Shown: positions 16,608 to 25,774, numbered from the stretch's first letter. The stretch is DNA of 64,000 nucleotides from Gemmiger sp. An120 (GCF_002160955.1 NZ_NFLN01000010.1:62001-126000); one strand, 5' to 3'. The notes: generated from the letters alone by a model not told the origin. Made by a program: numbers and translations.

Positions 16608-17864
16608 ATGACCACACAGGAGATCCTGCAGGCGGCCAAAGCGGCCAAAGGGGCCTTTGCCGCCGCTGATACCGAAACCCGCAACCGGGCGCTGGAGGAG
16701 ATGGCCGACGCCCTGCTGGCCGACCGGGAGGCGATCCTGGCGGCCAACGCGCTGGATCTGGAGGCCGCGCAGGGTTCCATCAGCACGGTGATGCAGGACC
16801 GGCTGCGGCTGACCGACGCCCGGCTGGAGGAGATGGCCGCCGGGGTGCGTGAGGTAGCGGCTCTGCCCGATCCGGTGGGCCGTGTGCTGGTCCGGGTGGA
16901 GCGTCCCAACGGGCTGGTGATTGAAAAGACCGCTGTGCCCATGGGGGTGGTAGCGATCATTTATGAAAGCCGCCCCAACGTGACCAGTGACGCCGCCGCC
17001 CTGGCGGTGAAAAGCGGCAACGCCTGCGTGCTGCGTGTGGGCAAAGAGGCCTGGCGCAGCGCCGACGCCATCACCCGGGCGATGCGCCGGGGTCTGGCAG
17101 CGGCCGGCCTGCCGGAGGACGGGGTGGCCCTGGTGCAGGACACCACCCGCGCCAGCAGCCGGGAACTGATGGAAGCAGTAGGTCTGGTGGACCTGCTGAT
17201 CCCCCGGGGCGGGGCCGGGCTGATCAAGGCCTGTGTGGAGCAGGCCAAGGTGCCCTGCATCCAGACCGGCACCGGCATCTGCCATGTGTACGTGGACAAG
17301 GCCGCCGACCCGGACATGGCCCTGGATATTCTGGAAAACGCCAAGACCAGCCGCCCCAGCGTATGCAACGCGGCGGAGGTCTGTCTGGTGGACAAGGCGA
17401 TCGCAGCTGAATTTTTGCCCCGGATGAAACAGCGTCTGGTGGACGACCGGGCGGCGGCGGGCCTGCCGCCGGTGGAACTGCGGCTGGACGAAGCGGCCGC
17501 GGCGATCATTCCGGGCACCCCGGCCGGGCCGGATGACTTCGACACCGAGTTTCTGGACTACATTCTGGCGGTGCGGGTTGTGGACGGCGTACAGCAGGCG
17601 GTGGCACACATTGCCCGCCATTCCACCGGCCACAGCGAGGCCATTGTGACCGGCGATGAGGCGGCGGCCAATGCCTTTGTGACCGGGGTGGACAGCGCCG
17701 CGGTGTATGTGAACGCCTCCACCCGTTTTACCGACGGCGGGGTGTTCGGGCTGGGATGCGAGATGGGCATTTCCACCCAGAAGCTGCATGCCCGGGGGCC
17801 CATGGGTCTGGCGGAACTGTGCAGCTACAAATATGTGATTCACGGCAACGGCCAGGTGCGGTAA
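16608..17864 (+). CDS. proA: Gamma-glutamyl phosphate reductase
   Basis: A 418-residue aldehyde-dehydrogenase-fold enzyme reducing gamma-glutamyl phosphate to glutamate semialdehyde with NADPH. The catalytic Cys253 lies in [14 protein letters not shown], and PRGGAGLI and [10 protein letters not shown] are family blocks. ATG 16608 follows the proB stop by three bases, so transfer of the labile acyl phosphate between ProB and ProA is helped by coupled synthesis. A strong terminator follows. Confidence 0.96.
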   Translation: MTTQEILQAAKAAKGAFAAADTETRNRALEEMADALLADREAILAANALDLEAAQGSISTVMQDRLRLTDARLEEMAAGVREVAALPDPVGRVLVRVERPNGLVIEKTAVPMGVVAIIYESRPNVTSDAAALAVKSGNACVLRVGKEAWRSADAITRAMRRGLAAAGLPEDGVALVQDTTRASSRELMEAVGLVDLLIPRGGAGLIKACVEQAKVPCIQTGTGICHVYVDKAADPDMALDILENAKTSRPSVCNAAEVCLVDKAIAAEFLPRMKQRLVDDRAAAGLPPVELRLDEAAAAIIPGTPAGPDDFDTEFLDYILAVRVVDGVQQAVAHIARHSTGHSEAIVTGDEAAANAFVTGVDSAAVYVNASTRFTDGGVFGLGCEMGISTQKLHARGPMGLAELCSYKYVIHGNGQVR

Positions 17865-17884
17865 CCGTCCTGGAAACCGCCGTA

Positions 17885-17920
17885 CAGGGGAGGAACCGGC
17901 TGGTTCCTCCCCTGTTTTTT
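17885..17920 (+). terminator. Terminator after proA
   Basis: CAGGGGAGGAACC (17885-17897) pairs perfectly with GGTTCCTCCCCTG (17902-17914), followed by T6. Confidence 0.93.
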
Positions 17921-18086
17921 GGGCATGTTCTTGTTCTGTCCACAAAACGTTTATTCCCTCTTGACATGGGCCGTGTATAGTAAAAGACAAAGCCTGCCGG
18001 AATATCGCGGTGGGGCGCGCGGCATACTGACGCTGTGCACACCGGAACCTCCGGCGGCCTATATCCAAAAAGAAGGATCTTTGTTT

Positions 18087-19658
18087 ATGGAACTGTACCA
18101 TGCTTTTGTCCGCACCATGGACCCCGCTTTGCCGGTATACAGCGGTGTTCTGGTGGAGGACGGCTATATTCTGCGCACCGGAGACTTTGCCGTGCTGCGC
18201 GCCACCCATCCTGACGCGCGGGTGGAAGACTGGGACGGCGCGGCCCTTCTGCCCGGCTTCATAGACGGCCATTCCCATCTGAGCGCGGTGGCCTGGGACC
18301 GGCTGCTCTGGGATGCGCGCCCCTCCCCGGAGGGAGTCTGCGACAATCCGGCGGCCCTGCGGGAAAGCGGGCAGGAGTATCTGCGCACCCACACCCTGCC
18401 CCACGATACCTGGATGCTGGGCTTTGGCTGCGACAGCGCCCGGCTGGGCCGCCTGCCCACCCGGGAGGATCTGGACGAAATCAGCGGCCAGATCCCCATT
18501 CTGCTGACCGCGGAGAGCGGCGAATGGAGTGTGGCCAACAGCCAGGCTTTACGCCTGCTGGGCTACGACCGGCCGGAAGAAGCCCCCTCTCCCCTGCCCG
18601 CCGCCCTGTTGGCAGAGCCGGCCATCTCCGCCCGTGTCAAGGGCCCGGGACGTGCCCAGCTGCTGCTGGCGGTGGCGGATGCCGCCCGGCTGTACGCCTC
18701 TTTTGGGGTGACCACCATGCAGGACGCCCGTTCCACCGCGGCAGAGCTGAACCTGCTGGCCGAAGCCGGGCACCAGGGGCTGATCGGCGGCGAGGTAGCC
18801 TGTTATCTGGACGAGAAAACCGCCCCCGACCATCTGCCCTGCCAGCCTCCCGCGCAAAACCCCTATCACGACCGGTGCCGGATGGCCGGGATCAAGCTTA
18901 TGCTGGACGGGGCGGTGCACAAAAAGACCGCCTGGCTCAGCCATCCCTACCAGTCCCCGCCCGCGGGCCAGGGGCCGGACTACCGGGGCGCCCCGCTGCG
19001 GGAGGATGGGGAGATCACCGAACTGCTGGCCCATTGTATCCGCTGCCACTGGCAGCCGGTGATTCACGCCGACGGAGATGCTGCCATTGACCAGCTGCTG
19101 CGCTGCTGGCAGGCGGCCCGGACCGAAACCGGCAGCCGGGAAGAACTGCGGCCGGTGGCGGTACACGCCCAGACCGTGCGCCGGGATCAGCTGGAACAGA
19201 TGGCGGAGCTTGGCATACTGGCCAGCTTTTCCCACGATCCGGTGTATTACTGGGGCGACTACCACGTACACTCGGTGCTGGGGGCCCAGCGGGCCGCCAG
19301 CCTGAGCCCGCTGGCCTGGACGCTGGAAGCCGGGGTAGGCTTTACCCTGCATCAGAACGCACCCGCCGCGCCGCCGCACACCCTGTTTTCGATTCAGAAT
19401 GCCGCTGTGCGCCGCACCCGCAGCGGCCGTCCGCTGGGGCCGGAGCAGACCGTACCGGTGCAGGCTGCGCTGGAGGCGGTGACCATCCAGGCAGCCCGGC
19501 AGCTGTTTGAAGAGGGACGAAAGGGCAGCATCACCCCCGGCAAGCTGGCGGACTTTACCCTACTGGAAGCCGATCCGCTGGCGGTGTCCCCCGACCGGAT
19601 CGCCGATATCCGGGTGCTGGCCACCGTCAAGGCCGGACGGTTCATCTACCGGACCTGA
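18087..19658 (+). CDS. Metal-dependent amidohydrolase, YtcJ-like
   Basis: A 523-residue member of the amidohydrolase_3/YtcJ group. An N-terminal small beta domain leads to LLPGFIDGHSHL with the two metal histidines. Later blocks are FGVTTMQDA, VIHADGDAAIDQ, VHAQTVRRDQLEQM, FSHDPVYYWGD and, near the end, GSITPGKLADFTLLEADP. Such proteins hydrolyse amide or cyclic C-N bonds, often with a broad substrate range; the actual substrate is not clear. ATG 18087 has AAGGA upstream. The frame is open further upstream but reaches into the proA terminator. Single-gene unit closed by a terminator. Confidence 0.85.
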   Translation: MELYHAFVRTMDPALPVYSGVLVEDGYILRTGDFAVLRATHPDARVEDWDGAALLPGFIDGHSHLSAVAWDRLLWDARPSPEGVCDNPAALRESGQEYLRTHTLPHDTWMLGFGCDSARLGRLPTREDLDEISGQIPILLTAESGEWSVANSQALRLLGYDRPEEAPSPLPAALLAEPAISARVKGPGRAQLLLAVADAARLYASFGVTTMQDARSTAAELNLLAEAGHQGLIGGEVACYLDEKTAPDHLPCQPPAQNPYHDRCRMAGIKLMLDGAVHKKTAWLSHPYQSPPAGQGPDYRGAPLREDGEITELLAHCIRCHWQPVIHADGDAAIDQLLRCWQAARTETGSREELRPVAVHAQTVRRDQLEQMAELGILASFSHDPVYYWGDYHVHSVLGAQRAASLSPLAWTLEAGVGFTLHQNAPAAPPHTLFSIQNAAVRRTRSGRPLGPEQTVPVQAALEAVTIQAARQLFEEGRKGSITPGKLADFTLLEADPLAVSPDRIADIRVLATVKAGRFIYRT

Positions 19659-19668
19659 AGCACAGAAA

Positions 19669-19702
19669 AATCCCCTCCGGAGAAATCCGGAGGGGATTTT
19701 TT
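19669..19702. terminator. Bidirectional terminator
   Basis: AATCCCCTCCGGA (19669-19681) and TCCGGAGGGGATT (19686-19698) form a perfect 13-bp stem with a GAAA loop and T6 on the plus side. A-rich bases on the left serve the minus-strand permease gene. Confidence 0.92.
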
Positions 19703-19733
19703 GTAGAATCAAATCAATTTTATACAATCAGTA

Positions 19734-20942
19734 TTATTTCTTTTCTTCTTGCTGCGCGGCAGGGGCGGGGCCGGGCCTGCCAGAACCCGGGAAGAGGGTG
19801 CGGTAGTCGATACCGCGGCTGCGCAGCCGGGCGTGGGTGGTGGCGCGAAGCAGGCTGTAGCAGACAGAGGCCAGCGGGATCATCACCAGCATACCGGCAA
19901 TGCCCATCAGGCTGCCGCCCACCGTGACCGCCGCCAGCACCCAGATGGAGGGCAGGCCCACACTGCTGCCCACCACGTGGGGGTAGATCAGGTTGCCCTC
20001 GATCTGCTGCAGGCAGAGGAACAGCACCACAAACCAGAGCGCCTGGATGGGATCGTCCACCAGGATCAGGAACGCGCCCACACCGCAGCCGATGAACGCG
20101 CCAAAGATGGGGATCAAGGCGGTAAAGGCGATCAGCACGCTGATCAGCAGCACATAGGGCATACGGCACAGGGTCATGGCCACAGCGAACAGGGAACCCA
20201 GAATCACCGCTTCGGTGCACTGGCCGGAGATAAACTTGGAGAAGGTGCGGTGGGCCAGGCCGGCCACCTCCACCACCCGGTCGGCCCGGGGGCGGGGCGC
20301 AAAGGCGTAGAGCAGCATCCGGGCCTGGGTGCCCAGACGCTCTTTCTGGGTCAGGATATACACCGCAAAGCAGAAACTGACAAAGAAGTCAAACACGCCG
20401 CTCATCACGTCGCTGGCGGCATTGATGGTACCGCCCAGAATGGCCACGCCGCCGGTGGTAATCCATTCGGTGGCTTTCTTCACCGCGTCCTGCCAGTTGA
20501 TGGCGGTCATATCCCCTATCGTTTCATTCAGCGCGGCGGCCAGATCCGGATAGGTATCCATCAGGTCGGAGACCCATTGCTGCGCCGAAGCCCAGAACAA
20601 GGGCAGCTGATTGCCGATCTGGGTCACGGTGGTGCCCAGCTGCGGGATCACCAGCCCCAGCACCAGCGCCACCACCGCCACTACCGCCACCAGCACCAGC
20701 AGCATGGCCAGCGCCCGGCGGCGGCCGGGCTTCATCTTGGCGGGCAGCAATTTTTCAAAGGCCCGCATGGGTACATTCAGGATAAAGGCGATGGCACCGC
20801 CGATCAGAAACGGCCGCAGCAGCCCGGTGACCCAGTTGATCAGGTCCATCAGGGTTTTGTGGTTCTGCAGCGCCCAGTACAGCAGGATGCAGCCCGCCGC
20901 CAGCAGCGCGATGGTACGCACCGTGCGTTTATTCAGTTCCAT
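19734..20942 (-). CDS. AI-2E family permease (PF01594 type)
   Basis: A 402-residue membrane protein. There are two N-terminal helices, a basic cytoplasmic stretch (KMKPGRRRALAM), two more segments, a large amphipathic outer loop (about 120-210), then four to five helices. The conserved block is ALIPIFGAFIG with LQQIEGNLIYPHVVG, and PSIWVLAAVTVGG follows. Members include TqsA-like exporters and Na+/H+ antiporters, so the substrate cannot be fixed. GGGAGG lies upstream of the ATG at 20940-20942. A charged, Pro-rich tail ends the protein. Monocistronic, with a minus-strand -10 (TATACT, 21005-21010). Confidence 0.88.
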   Translation of the reverse strand: MELNKRTVRTIALLAAGCILLYWALQNHKTLMDLINWVTGLLRPFLIGGAIAFILNVPMRAFEKLLPAKMKPGRRRALAMLLVLVAVVAVVALVLGLVIPQLGTTVTQIGNQLPLFWASAQQWVSDLMDTYPDLAAALNETIGDMTAINWQDAVKKATEWITTGGVAILGGTINAASDVMSGVFDFFVSFCFAVYILTQKERLGTQARMLLYAFAPRPRADRVVEVAGLAHRTFSKFISGQCTEAVILGSLFAVAMTLCRMPYVLLISVLIAFTALIPIFGAFIGCGVGAFLILVDDPIQALWFVVLFLCLQQIEGNLIYPHVVGSSVGLPSIWVLAAVTVGGSLMGIAGMLVMIPLASVCYSLLRATTHARLRSRGIDYRTLFPGSGRPGPAPAAQQEEKK

Positions 20943-21004
20943 TGGACAATCCTCCCGGCCGGCAGAACCGGCCGTGTTTTATAAAATAGCGGAATCTACT
21001 ATTC

Positions 21005-21010
21005 AGTATA
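21005..21010 (-). promoter_or_regulatory. Predicted -10 of the AI-2E permease gene
   Basis: TATACT on the minus strand, about 60 bases before the start codon. I see no convincing -35. Confidence 0.4.
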
Positions 21011-21051
21011 CCAGATTCCTTGCAAAACGGAATGGTTTTTATTTATTTTCT

Positions 21052-22032
21052 TCAGCCCAGCGCCTCCAGCGCGTCGTTGAGCAGCTGACGGGTCTCCTCA
21101 ATGCGGGCGTTGGCCTCCGCCAGCTGGGCCTGACACTCCGAGCAGTCGGTGCCGGAATCATCGGCGATCAGGCGGCAGCGGTCCTCCAGCAGGGCGGTCC
21201 ACCAGACCGCACCCCCCAGACGGAAGGTCACCCAGACAAAGCCGCCGTATTCCTCCTCGCTCAGGGCTACCGCCGGGTAGGTGCCCAGCGGCAGGTACCC
21301 CACCACGTCGTTCACGTCCGGCGAGTTGAAGTATTCGCACCGCTCACTGAACACCTCCAGCAGCTGGTTCTCCAGCGACATCATCACCGGGCCGGAGGGC
21401 GCCGGGAACCCGTTGAACCCGCCCTCCTTGATAAAGGGCAGAAAATCCACATAGCTGCGGTTCATATCCACATTGCCCTGAATGCCGCTGACCTGCCCGC
21501 TGCTGGAATACTGCCACATGGTATAGCCGCCCTGATAGCCCACATAGCCCCGGTAATCCGCGATCCAGAGCGGATAGTCTTTCAGTGCCTCGGTGTCGAT
21601 GTAGTTGGTTGCAAAAAAGGTATAGGTATAATATCCCGCATACCAGCCGTTCTGATACAGAATATCCATGGCCAACCGGGTCAGATCGGTGACCTGCTTG
21701 CGGGAGAGAGAGACAAAGCTGGAGTCCTCCATATCCACGAACACCGGATATTCCAGCTGATAGCCCTCCAGCGCGGGCAGGAATTTGTTCAGTTCCCGGA
21801 TCACCGCTTCTTCTGTCTTGGCGTAGGTATAGTAATAGGCCCCCACCTTGAGCCCGGCGGCATGGGCCCCCTCCACGTTCCGCTTGAAGTACGGGTCCAC
21901 ATAGACGCCGCTGCCGTCGGTGGAACCCACCCGCACAATGGCAAACTGCTGCCCGGACGCGGCCACCCGGGCCCAGTCGACCACGCCCTGATAGCGGGAC
22001 ACGTCGATGCCGTTTTCAAAGATCGCTGCCAT
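21052..22032 (-). CDS. Glycoside hydrolase family 25 (lysozyme-like) with C-terminal extension
   Basis: A 326-residue protein. The GH25 barrel covers about residues 5-215: NGIDVSRYQG with Asp10, PVFVDMED with Asp100 and the catalytic Glu102, and YTMWQYSSSGQVSGIQGNVDMN near the end. About 110 further residues include a possible SH3-like part (VVGYLPLGTYPAVAL) and a Cys-containing coiled-coil tail (SECQAQLAEANARIEET). ATG 22030-22032 has GGGGGAG upstream. There is no signal peptide in this start or in the longer upstream frame, odd for a wall hydrolase. It is last in the CPBP-tadA-SDR-GH25 run. Confidence 0.85.
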   Translation of the reverse strand: MAAIFENGIDVSRYQGVVDWARVAASGQQFAIVRVGSTDGSGVYVDPYFKRNVEGAHAAGLKVGAYYYTYAKTEEAVIRELNKFLPALEGYQLEYPVFVDMEDSSFVSLSRKQVTDLTRLAMDILYQNGWYAGYYTYTFFATNYIDTEALKDYPLWIADYRGYVGYQGGYTMWQYSSSGQVSGIQGNVDMNRSYVDFLPFIKEGGFNGFPAPSGPVMMSLENQLLEVFSERCEYFNSPDVNDVVGYLPLGTYPAVALSEEEYGGFVWVTFRLGGAVWWTALLEDRCRLIADDSGTDCSECQAQLAEANARIEETRQLLNDALEALG

Positions 22033-22100
22033 ATCCACTCCCCCTTTTGCCCATTGTATGCGGGCAGGAGGCGGGAGAGTGACCGGACGGGGCAAAAAAC

Positions 22101-22835
22101 TCAGATTACCAGGCCGCCGTTGACCCCCAGCACCTGGCCGGTGATAAAATCCGAATCCGGCCCGGCCAGGAATACCAATGCCCGGGCCACCTCTTCCGGT
22201 GTGCCCAGACGGCCCACCGGGGTTTCCTCCGCCAGGGCGGCCTTGTCCTCAGCGGAAAAGCCCGCCATCATATCGGTCTCCACCACGCCGGGAGCTACAC
22301 AGTTGACGGTGACCCCGCTGGGGCCCACCTCCTTGGCCAGCGCCCGGCCCAGCCCGATCACGCCGGCCTTGGCGGCCGAATAGGCCGCCTCGCAGCTGGC
22401 CCCCACCTGGCCCCACATGCTGCTGACCAGCAGGATGCGGCCCCACTTGTTGTGGATCATGGCGGGCAGTGCCGCCCGGCAGCAGTAAAACGCGCCGGAC
22501 AGGTCCACGTCCAGCACCCGCCGCCAGTCGGCGTCGGTCATATCGGTGAGCAGACCCTGCCAGGCCACCCCTGCGTTGCAGACCAGAATATCCGGAGCGC
22601 CCAGGGCCTGCTCCACCGCCGCGAACAGCCCGCGCACCGAATCCGGGTCGGACACGTCCGCCGCGAAGCCCCGCACGCCGGGCAGCTCCTCTTCCAGCGC
22701 GGCGGCGGCCTGCGCGCTTTTTTCATAACAAAATGCCACCCGGCAGCCCCGGGCATGGAAAGCCCGCACAGCGGCGGCCCCGATACCCCGGCTTCCTCCG
22801 GTGACCAGTACCACAGGTACAGCGGGAATGCTCAT
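22101..22835 (-). CDS. Short-chain dehydrogenase/reductase, FabG-like
   Basis: A 244-residue SDR. TGGSRGIG (12-19) binds the nucleotide, NAG is intact (CNAGVAW), and the catalytic set is Ser139, Tyr152 and Lys156 (AAYSAAKAG). The C-terminus ITGQVLGVNGGLVI is typical of 3-oxoacyl-ACP reductases. It may reduce 3-oxoacyl-ACP or another ketone; no other fatty-acid genes are adjacent, so FabG function is not certain. ATG 22833-22835 overlaps the tadA stop (ATGA). Confidence 0.85.
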   Translation of the reverse strand: MSIPAVPVVLVTGGSRGIGAAAVRAFHARGCRVAFCYEKSAQAAAALEEELPGVRGFAADVSDPDSVRGLFAAVEQALGAPDILVCNAGVAWQGLLTDMTDADWRRVLDVDLSGAFYCCRAALPAMIHNKWGRILLVSSMWGQVGASCEAAYSAAKAGVIGLGRALAKEVGPSGVTVNCVAPGVVETDMMAGFSAEDKAALAEETPVGRLGTPEEVARALVFLAGPDSDFITGQVLGVNGGLVI

Positions 22836-23365
22836 GGTTTGTCCTCCTTGTTCTGCTGGCGCTGCATCTTGCGCAGCTGCCAGGCGGTGGGAATGCCCAG
22901 GGCCTTCTGCTCGGCCCGGCGGGCCCGCAGGGCGGCGAAAAATTCCGCCAGCAGGGCGGAACACTCCTCTTCCAGCAGGCCCCGCTCCACCCGGGGATGG
23001 TGATTGAAAGGCAGCGCGGCCATATCCACCACCGAACCGCAGCAGCCTGCCTTGGTGTCCGCGGCCCCAAAGACCACCCGGGGGATCCGGCTGTTGATGA
23101 TGGCCCCCATGCACATGGGGCAGGGTTCCAGCGTGACGAACAGCTCGCACTCCCACAGCCGCCAGCCCCCCAGCGCCCGACAGGCCGCGTCGATGGCCAG
23201 CAGTTCCGCGTGGTGGGTGGCGTTCTTTTCGGTCTCCCGGGTGTTGTGGGCGGCGGCCACTACCTCTCCGTGCCGGGCCACCACCGCCCCCACCGGCACC
23301 TCCCCCAGGGCGGCGGCGGCACGGGCCTCGTTCAGGGCCAGGCACATCAGTTCTGTATCGGTCAT
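22832..23365 (-). CDS. tadA: tRNA-specific adenosine deaminase TadA
   Basis: A 177-residue zinc deaminase. His52-Ala-Glu54 (HAE) and Cys82/Cys85 (PCPMC) form the catalytic site, and CMGAIINSRIPRVVFGA is characteristic of TadA, which converts A34 to inosine in tRNA-Arg(ACG). AAAAGGAG lies upstream of the ATG at 23363-23365. The C-terminal 30 residues are basic (RARRAEQKALG) and could help tRNA binding. It overlaps the SDR gene by four bases. Confidence 0.93.
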   Translation of the reverse strand: MTDTELMCLALNEARAAAALGEVPVGAVVARHGEVVAAAHNTRETEKNATHHAELLAIDAACRALGGWRLWECELFVTLEPCPMCMGAIINSRIPRVVFGAADTKAGCCGSVVDMAALPFNHHPRVERGLLEEECSALLAEFFAALRARRAEQKALGIPTAWQLRKMQRQQNKEDKP

Positions 23366-23382
23366 GGTTGCGGCTCCTTTTA

Positions 23383-24291
23383 TTACAAAATTCCGGCGCA
23401 CCGGGCGCTGAACACAGCCCCCAGCGCCAGCATGGCGGCCAGCCAGGCCGGATTGGCCAACAGGCTGCGCAGCTTTACGCCGCTTTTGGGCGGCAGCCGG
23501 CGCCGGCGGAACGCCGCGCAGAGGGCCAGCAGGCCCCATACCGGCAATGCGGCGGCCGCCGCCAGCTGGATCGTGCCCGCCAGCCCCGACGGGCCGTACT
23601 GCAGCAGCCAGGCGGCCGCAAAGGCCAGCAGGTTGTTGCCCAGATGGGCCAGTATGGCGGGGGCCAGGCTGCCGGTGGCCTCCACCGCCAGACCCATGGC
23701 CAGGCCGGTAAGCAGCGCCACCAGGGCCTGGCCGGGGCGGCTGTGCAGCAGCGCAAAGGGCACCGCTGCCGCCAGGGCGGCCGTCAGCCCGCCCCGGGGG
23801 CGCAGCATCCCCTGCAGCACCCCGCGGAAGAACAGCTCCTCCCCCACGGCGGGCACCAGGCAGATCTGCAGAAAAGCCAGCAGCAGTGCCGGGCCGCCCC
23901 GGGGCAGTTCCAGCATGACCCCGGCCCCCAGGCCCAGCCCATTGGCCAGCAGGTTGGCCAGCATGGCGGCCCCCAGCGCGATGGGGGTCCAGAGTGCCAG
24001 CCCGCCGGGCGCGGGGCGCACCAGGCCCAGACGGGCCCGGCCCGGGCGCAGCAGCCCGATGAGCAGGGCGGCGGGAATCGCCAGGCTGCCTGCCGACACC
24101 GCCAGCTGAACCGCCAGACCGGCGGTCTGGGTCATGCCGGCGGGGTTGTGCAGGGTAGCGCCGGGCACGGCGGCCCGCAGCGCCAGCGCCGCGAACAGTT
24201 GCAGCACCAGGCTTACCGCCAGATACCCCACCGCCCCCAGGCCGATCAGCCCGGCCCGGCGGGCGGTTCGTGCCCGTCCGGAAGTTTCCAC
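23383..24291 (-). CDS. CPBP family intramembrane glutamic protease
   Basis: A 302-residue membrane protein with about eight helices, unusually rich in Ala/Leu. The Abi/CPBP motifs are present: GEELFFRGVLQ (Glu-Glu and Arg), FALLHS, and LAHLGNN. I chose the GTG at 24289-24291 because AAGGAAAGGGGGG precedes it and a good promoter (24329-24357) overlaps the only upstream ATG, so transcripts start downstream of that ATG. Relatives process prenylated or other membrane proteins or give bacteriocin self-immunity; no bacteriocin gene is near. Confidence 0.85.
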   Translation of the reverse strand: METSGRARTARRAGLIGLGAVGYLAVSLVLQLFAALALRAAVPGATLHNPAGMTQTAGLAVQLAVSAGSLAIPAALLIGLLRPGRARLGLVRPAPGGLALWTPIALGAAMLANLLANGLGLGAGVMLELPRGGPALLLAFLQICLVPAVGEELFFRGVLQGMLRPRGGLTAALAAAVPFALLHSRPGQALVALLTGLAMGLAVEATGSLAPAILAHLGNNLLAFAAAWLLQYGPSGLAGTIQLAAAAALPVWGLLALCAAFRRRRLPPKSGVKLRSLLANPAWLAAMLALGAVFSARCAGIL

Positions 24292-24328
24292 GGCTGCGCC
24301 CCCCTTTCCTTGTATTTTATCCGGATTC

Positions 24329-24357
24329 ATTGTACCGGAAAACGCGCCTGCCCGCAA
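24329..24357 (-). promoter_or_regulatory. Promoter of the CPBP-tadA-SDR-GH25 operon
   Basis: TTGCGG (24352-24357), 17-base spacer, TACAAT (24329-24334) on the minus strand. It fixes the start of the CPBP gene at the downstream GTG. Confidence 0.7.
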
Positions 24358-24387
24358 GGGCCGGGCGAATCCGGGGCAAAAGGGTAC

Positions 24388-24418
24388 AAAAAAACAGGCA
24401 GCCCCCTTGGGCCGCCTG
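24388..24418 (-). terminator. Terminator after mgsA
   Basis: On the minus strand CAGGCGGCCC pairs with GGGGCTGCCTG, followed by T7. It separates mgsA from the next operon. Confidence 0.88.
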
Positions 24419-24442
24419 CCGGCGCGAAAAAGCTGCCCCCGC

Positions 24443-24847
24443 TCAGTGCTGGGGGTTGACGATGGAACGCCACTCCAGGTCGCCGCGCTCCAGGCCGTGG
24501 ATCAGCACCTCGGCGGTGGCGATGTTGGTGGCAATGGGAATGTTATGCACGTCGCACAGACGCAGCAGGTTCATCTCGTTGGGTTCATGGGGCTTGGCGC
24601 TGATCGGATCCCGGAAGAACAGCAGCATATCGATTTCGTTGCAGGCAATCCGGGCCGCGATCTGCTGGTCGCCGCCATGGGCGCCGGACAGGAATCTCTG
24701 TATGGACAGGCCGGTGGCCTCTGCCACCATCTTGCCGGTGGTGCCGGTGGCCAGCAGGGTATGGTGGCTGAGCACACGGCAATACGCGATGCAGAACTGA
24801 ACCATCAGTTCTTTTTTGGAGTCATGGGCAATGAGTGCAATGTTCAT
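24443..24847 (-). CDS. mgsA: Methylglyoxal synthase
   Basis: A 134-residue enzyme that turns dihydroxyacetone phosphate into methylglyoxal and phosphate, a bypass when sugar phosphates build up. Family motifs are [18 protein letters not shown] (phosphate binding), [14 protein letters not shown] with the catalytic Asp, FFRDP and [13 protein letters not shown] 24845-24847 has AAAGGAGAGGAG upstream; a GTG two codons earlier is possible but too close to that site. It follows the minD-like gene by about 70 bases, as in other clostridia where mgsA ends the min cluster. Confidence 0.95.
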   Translation of the reverse strand: MNIALIAHDSKKELMVQFCIAYCRVLSHHTLLATGTTGKMVAEATGLSIQRFLSGAHGGDQQIAARIACNEIDMLLFFRDPISAKPHEPNEMNLLRLCDVHNIPIATNIATAEVLIHGLERGDLEWRSIVNPQH

Positions 24848-24919
24848 GAGCACTCCTCTCCTTTCTCTTATGTGTCCGGCGGAAAAATAAAACGCTCAGG
24901 GCGGAATTCGTATAAAAAG

Positions 24920-25654
24920 TCAGCGCAGCGCCAGCGGAGGCATCCCGCCCAGAATACGGGCGGCGATGTTGTCCACCGCCTGGAAAGCGGTGCTGCCGGG
25001 GCCCAGCGCCTGGCCGGAAACGGCGGCGCGGGCAATCAGCGGGGAATCCGGCACCGCACCGATCAGCTGAACGCAGACGGTGTCGATGCATTCGTCCAGA
25101 TCCCGTACCCCGGTATTGGCAAAGCCGGAAGCCGGGATCCGGTTGACGATCAGGCGGGGGGTGGGGCCGTTTTTCTGCAGGATGGCGTCCGCCACAATGC
25201 GGCCATCCCGCAGGGCCACCGGATCGGGGGTAAGCACCAGCAGTGCCAGATTGGCCAGGGGCACCGCGGCGGTAAAGGGTGCGCCCATCCCGGCGGCGGT
25301 ATCCAGCAGGATAAAGTCAAAGCCGGGACGCATGGCCTGGATCAGGCGGCTCAGCGCCTTGGCCGGCACCTGCCCGCCCTCATAGGGGGCACTGATCACC
25401 GACAGGCCCGGATAAACAGGGCTTTCCACCACAGCCTTGTCGCCGGGGCAGCGCCCGCAGAGCACATCCTCGATGTCATAGACGGTTTTTCCGTACACGC
25501 CGGCGATGATGTCCACGCTGCGCAGGCCGGAGTCCAGCTCCACGAGGAGCACCCGCTGCCCGGCGGCAGCCAGGCGGCCGCCCACCAGCACCGAAAGGGT
25601 GCTCTTGCCGGTGCCGCCCTTACCGGACGCCACCATGATGACCTTTGCGCTCAA
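24920..25654 (-). CDS. minD: MinD-like P-loop ATPase
   Basis: A 244-residue ParA/MinD ATPase. The deviant Walker A is SGKGGTGKST with signature Lys12 and Lys17. Then LLVELDSGLRSVD matches the MinD DFDIGLRNLD block, FDFILLDTAAG is Walker B, and VNRIPA and LIGAVPDS are late motifs. The protein ends GGMPPLALR and lacks the amphipathic membrane-targeting helix of MinD. TTG 25652-25654 is the start, with AAGGAG 8 bases upstream. minC and minE, usually next to minD between mrdA and mgsA, are absent, so a Min role is uncertain; another ParA-like role is possible. Confidence 0.75.
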   Translation of the reverse strand: MSAKVIMVASGKGGTGKSTLSVLVGGRLAAAGQRVLLVELDSGLRSVDIIAGVYGKTVYDIEDVLCGRCPGDKAVVESPVYPGLSVISAPYEGGQVPAKALSRLIQAMRPGFDFILLDTAAGMGAPFTAAVPLANLALLVLTPDPVALRDGRIVADAILQKNGPTPRLIVNRIPASGFANTGVRDLDECIDTVCVQLIGAVPDSPLIARAAVSGQALGPGSTAFQAVDNIAARILGGMPPLALR

Positions 25655-25774
25655 ACCACCGGCTCCTTTACGGGTGCGGGGCACAGCGCGCGGCGGCTAT
25701 GCCGTACCCGGGCCCAAAACGCACAAAATAGCGGAAGCAGCCGTCTTCTGAGCCCGCTGCTCCAACTTATATCT

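Noticed and set aside
17961-17981. TTGACA followed by TATAGT as promoter of the amidohydrolase gene.
   Set aside because: The spacing is only nine bases, and no other good -10 lies 16-18 bases away; the true promoter is unclear.
14949-18404. Minus-strand open frame of about 1150 codons opposite proC-proB-proA.
   Set aside because: It is antisense to three clearly recognisable genes, rich in Gly/His/Gln/Ala without domains, and has no ribosome site. High GC removes stop codons.
24328-24330. ATG as start of the CPBP protease.
   Set aside because: It overlaps the -10 of a well-spaced promoter, so transcripts begin after it; the GTG at 24289-24291 has a ribosome site.
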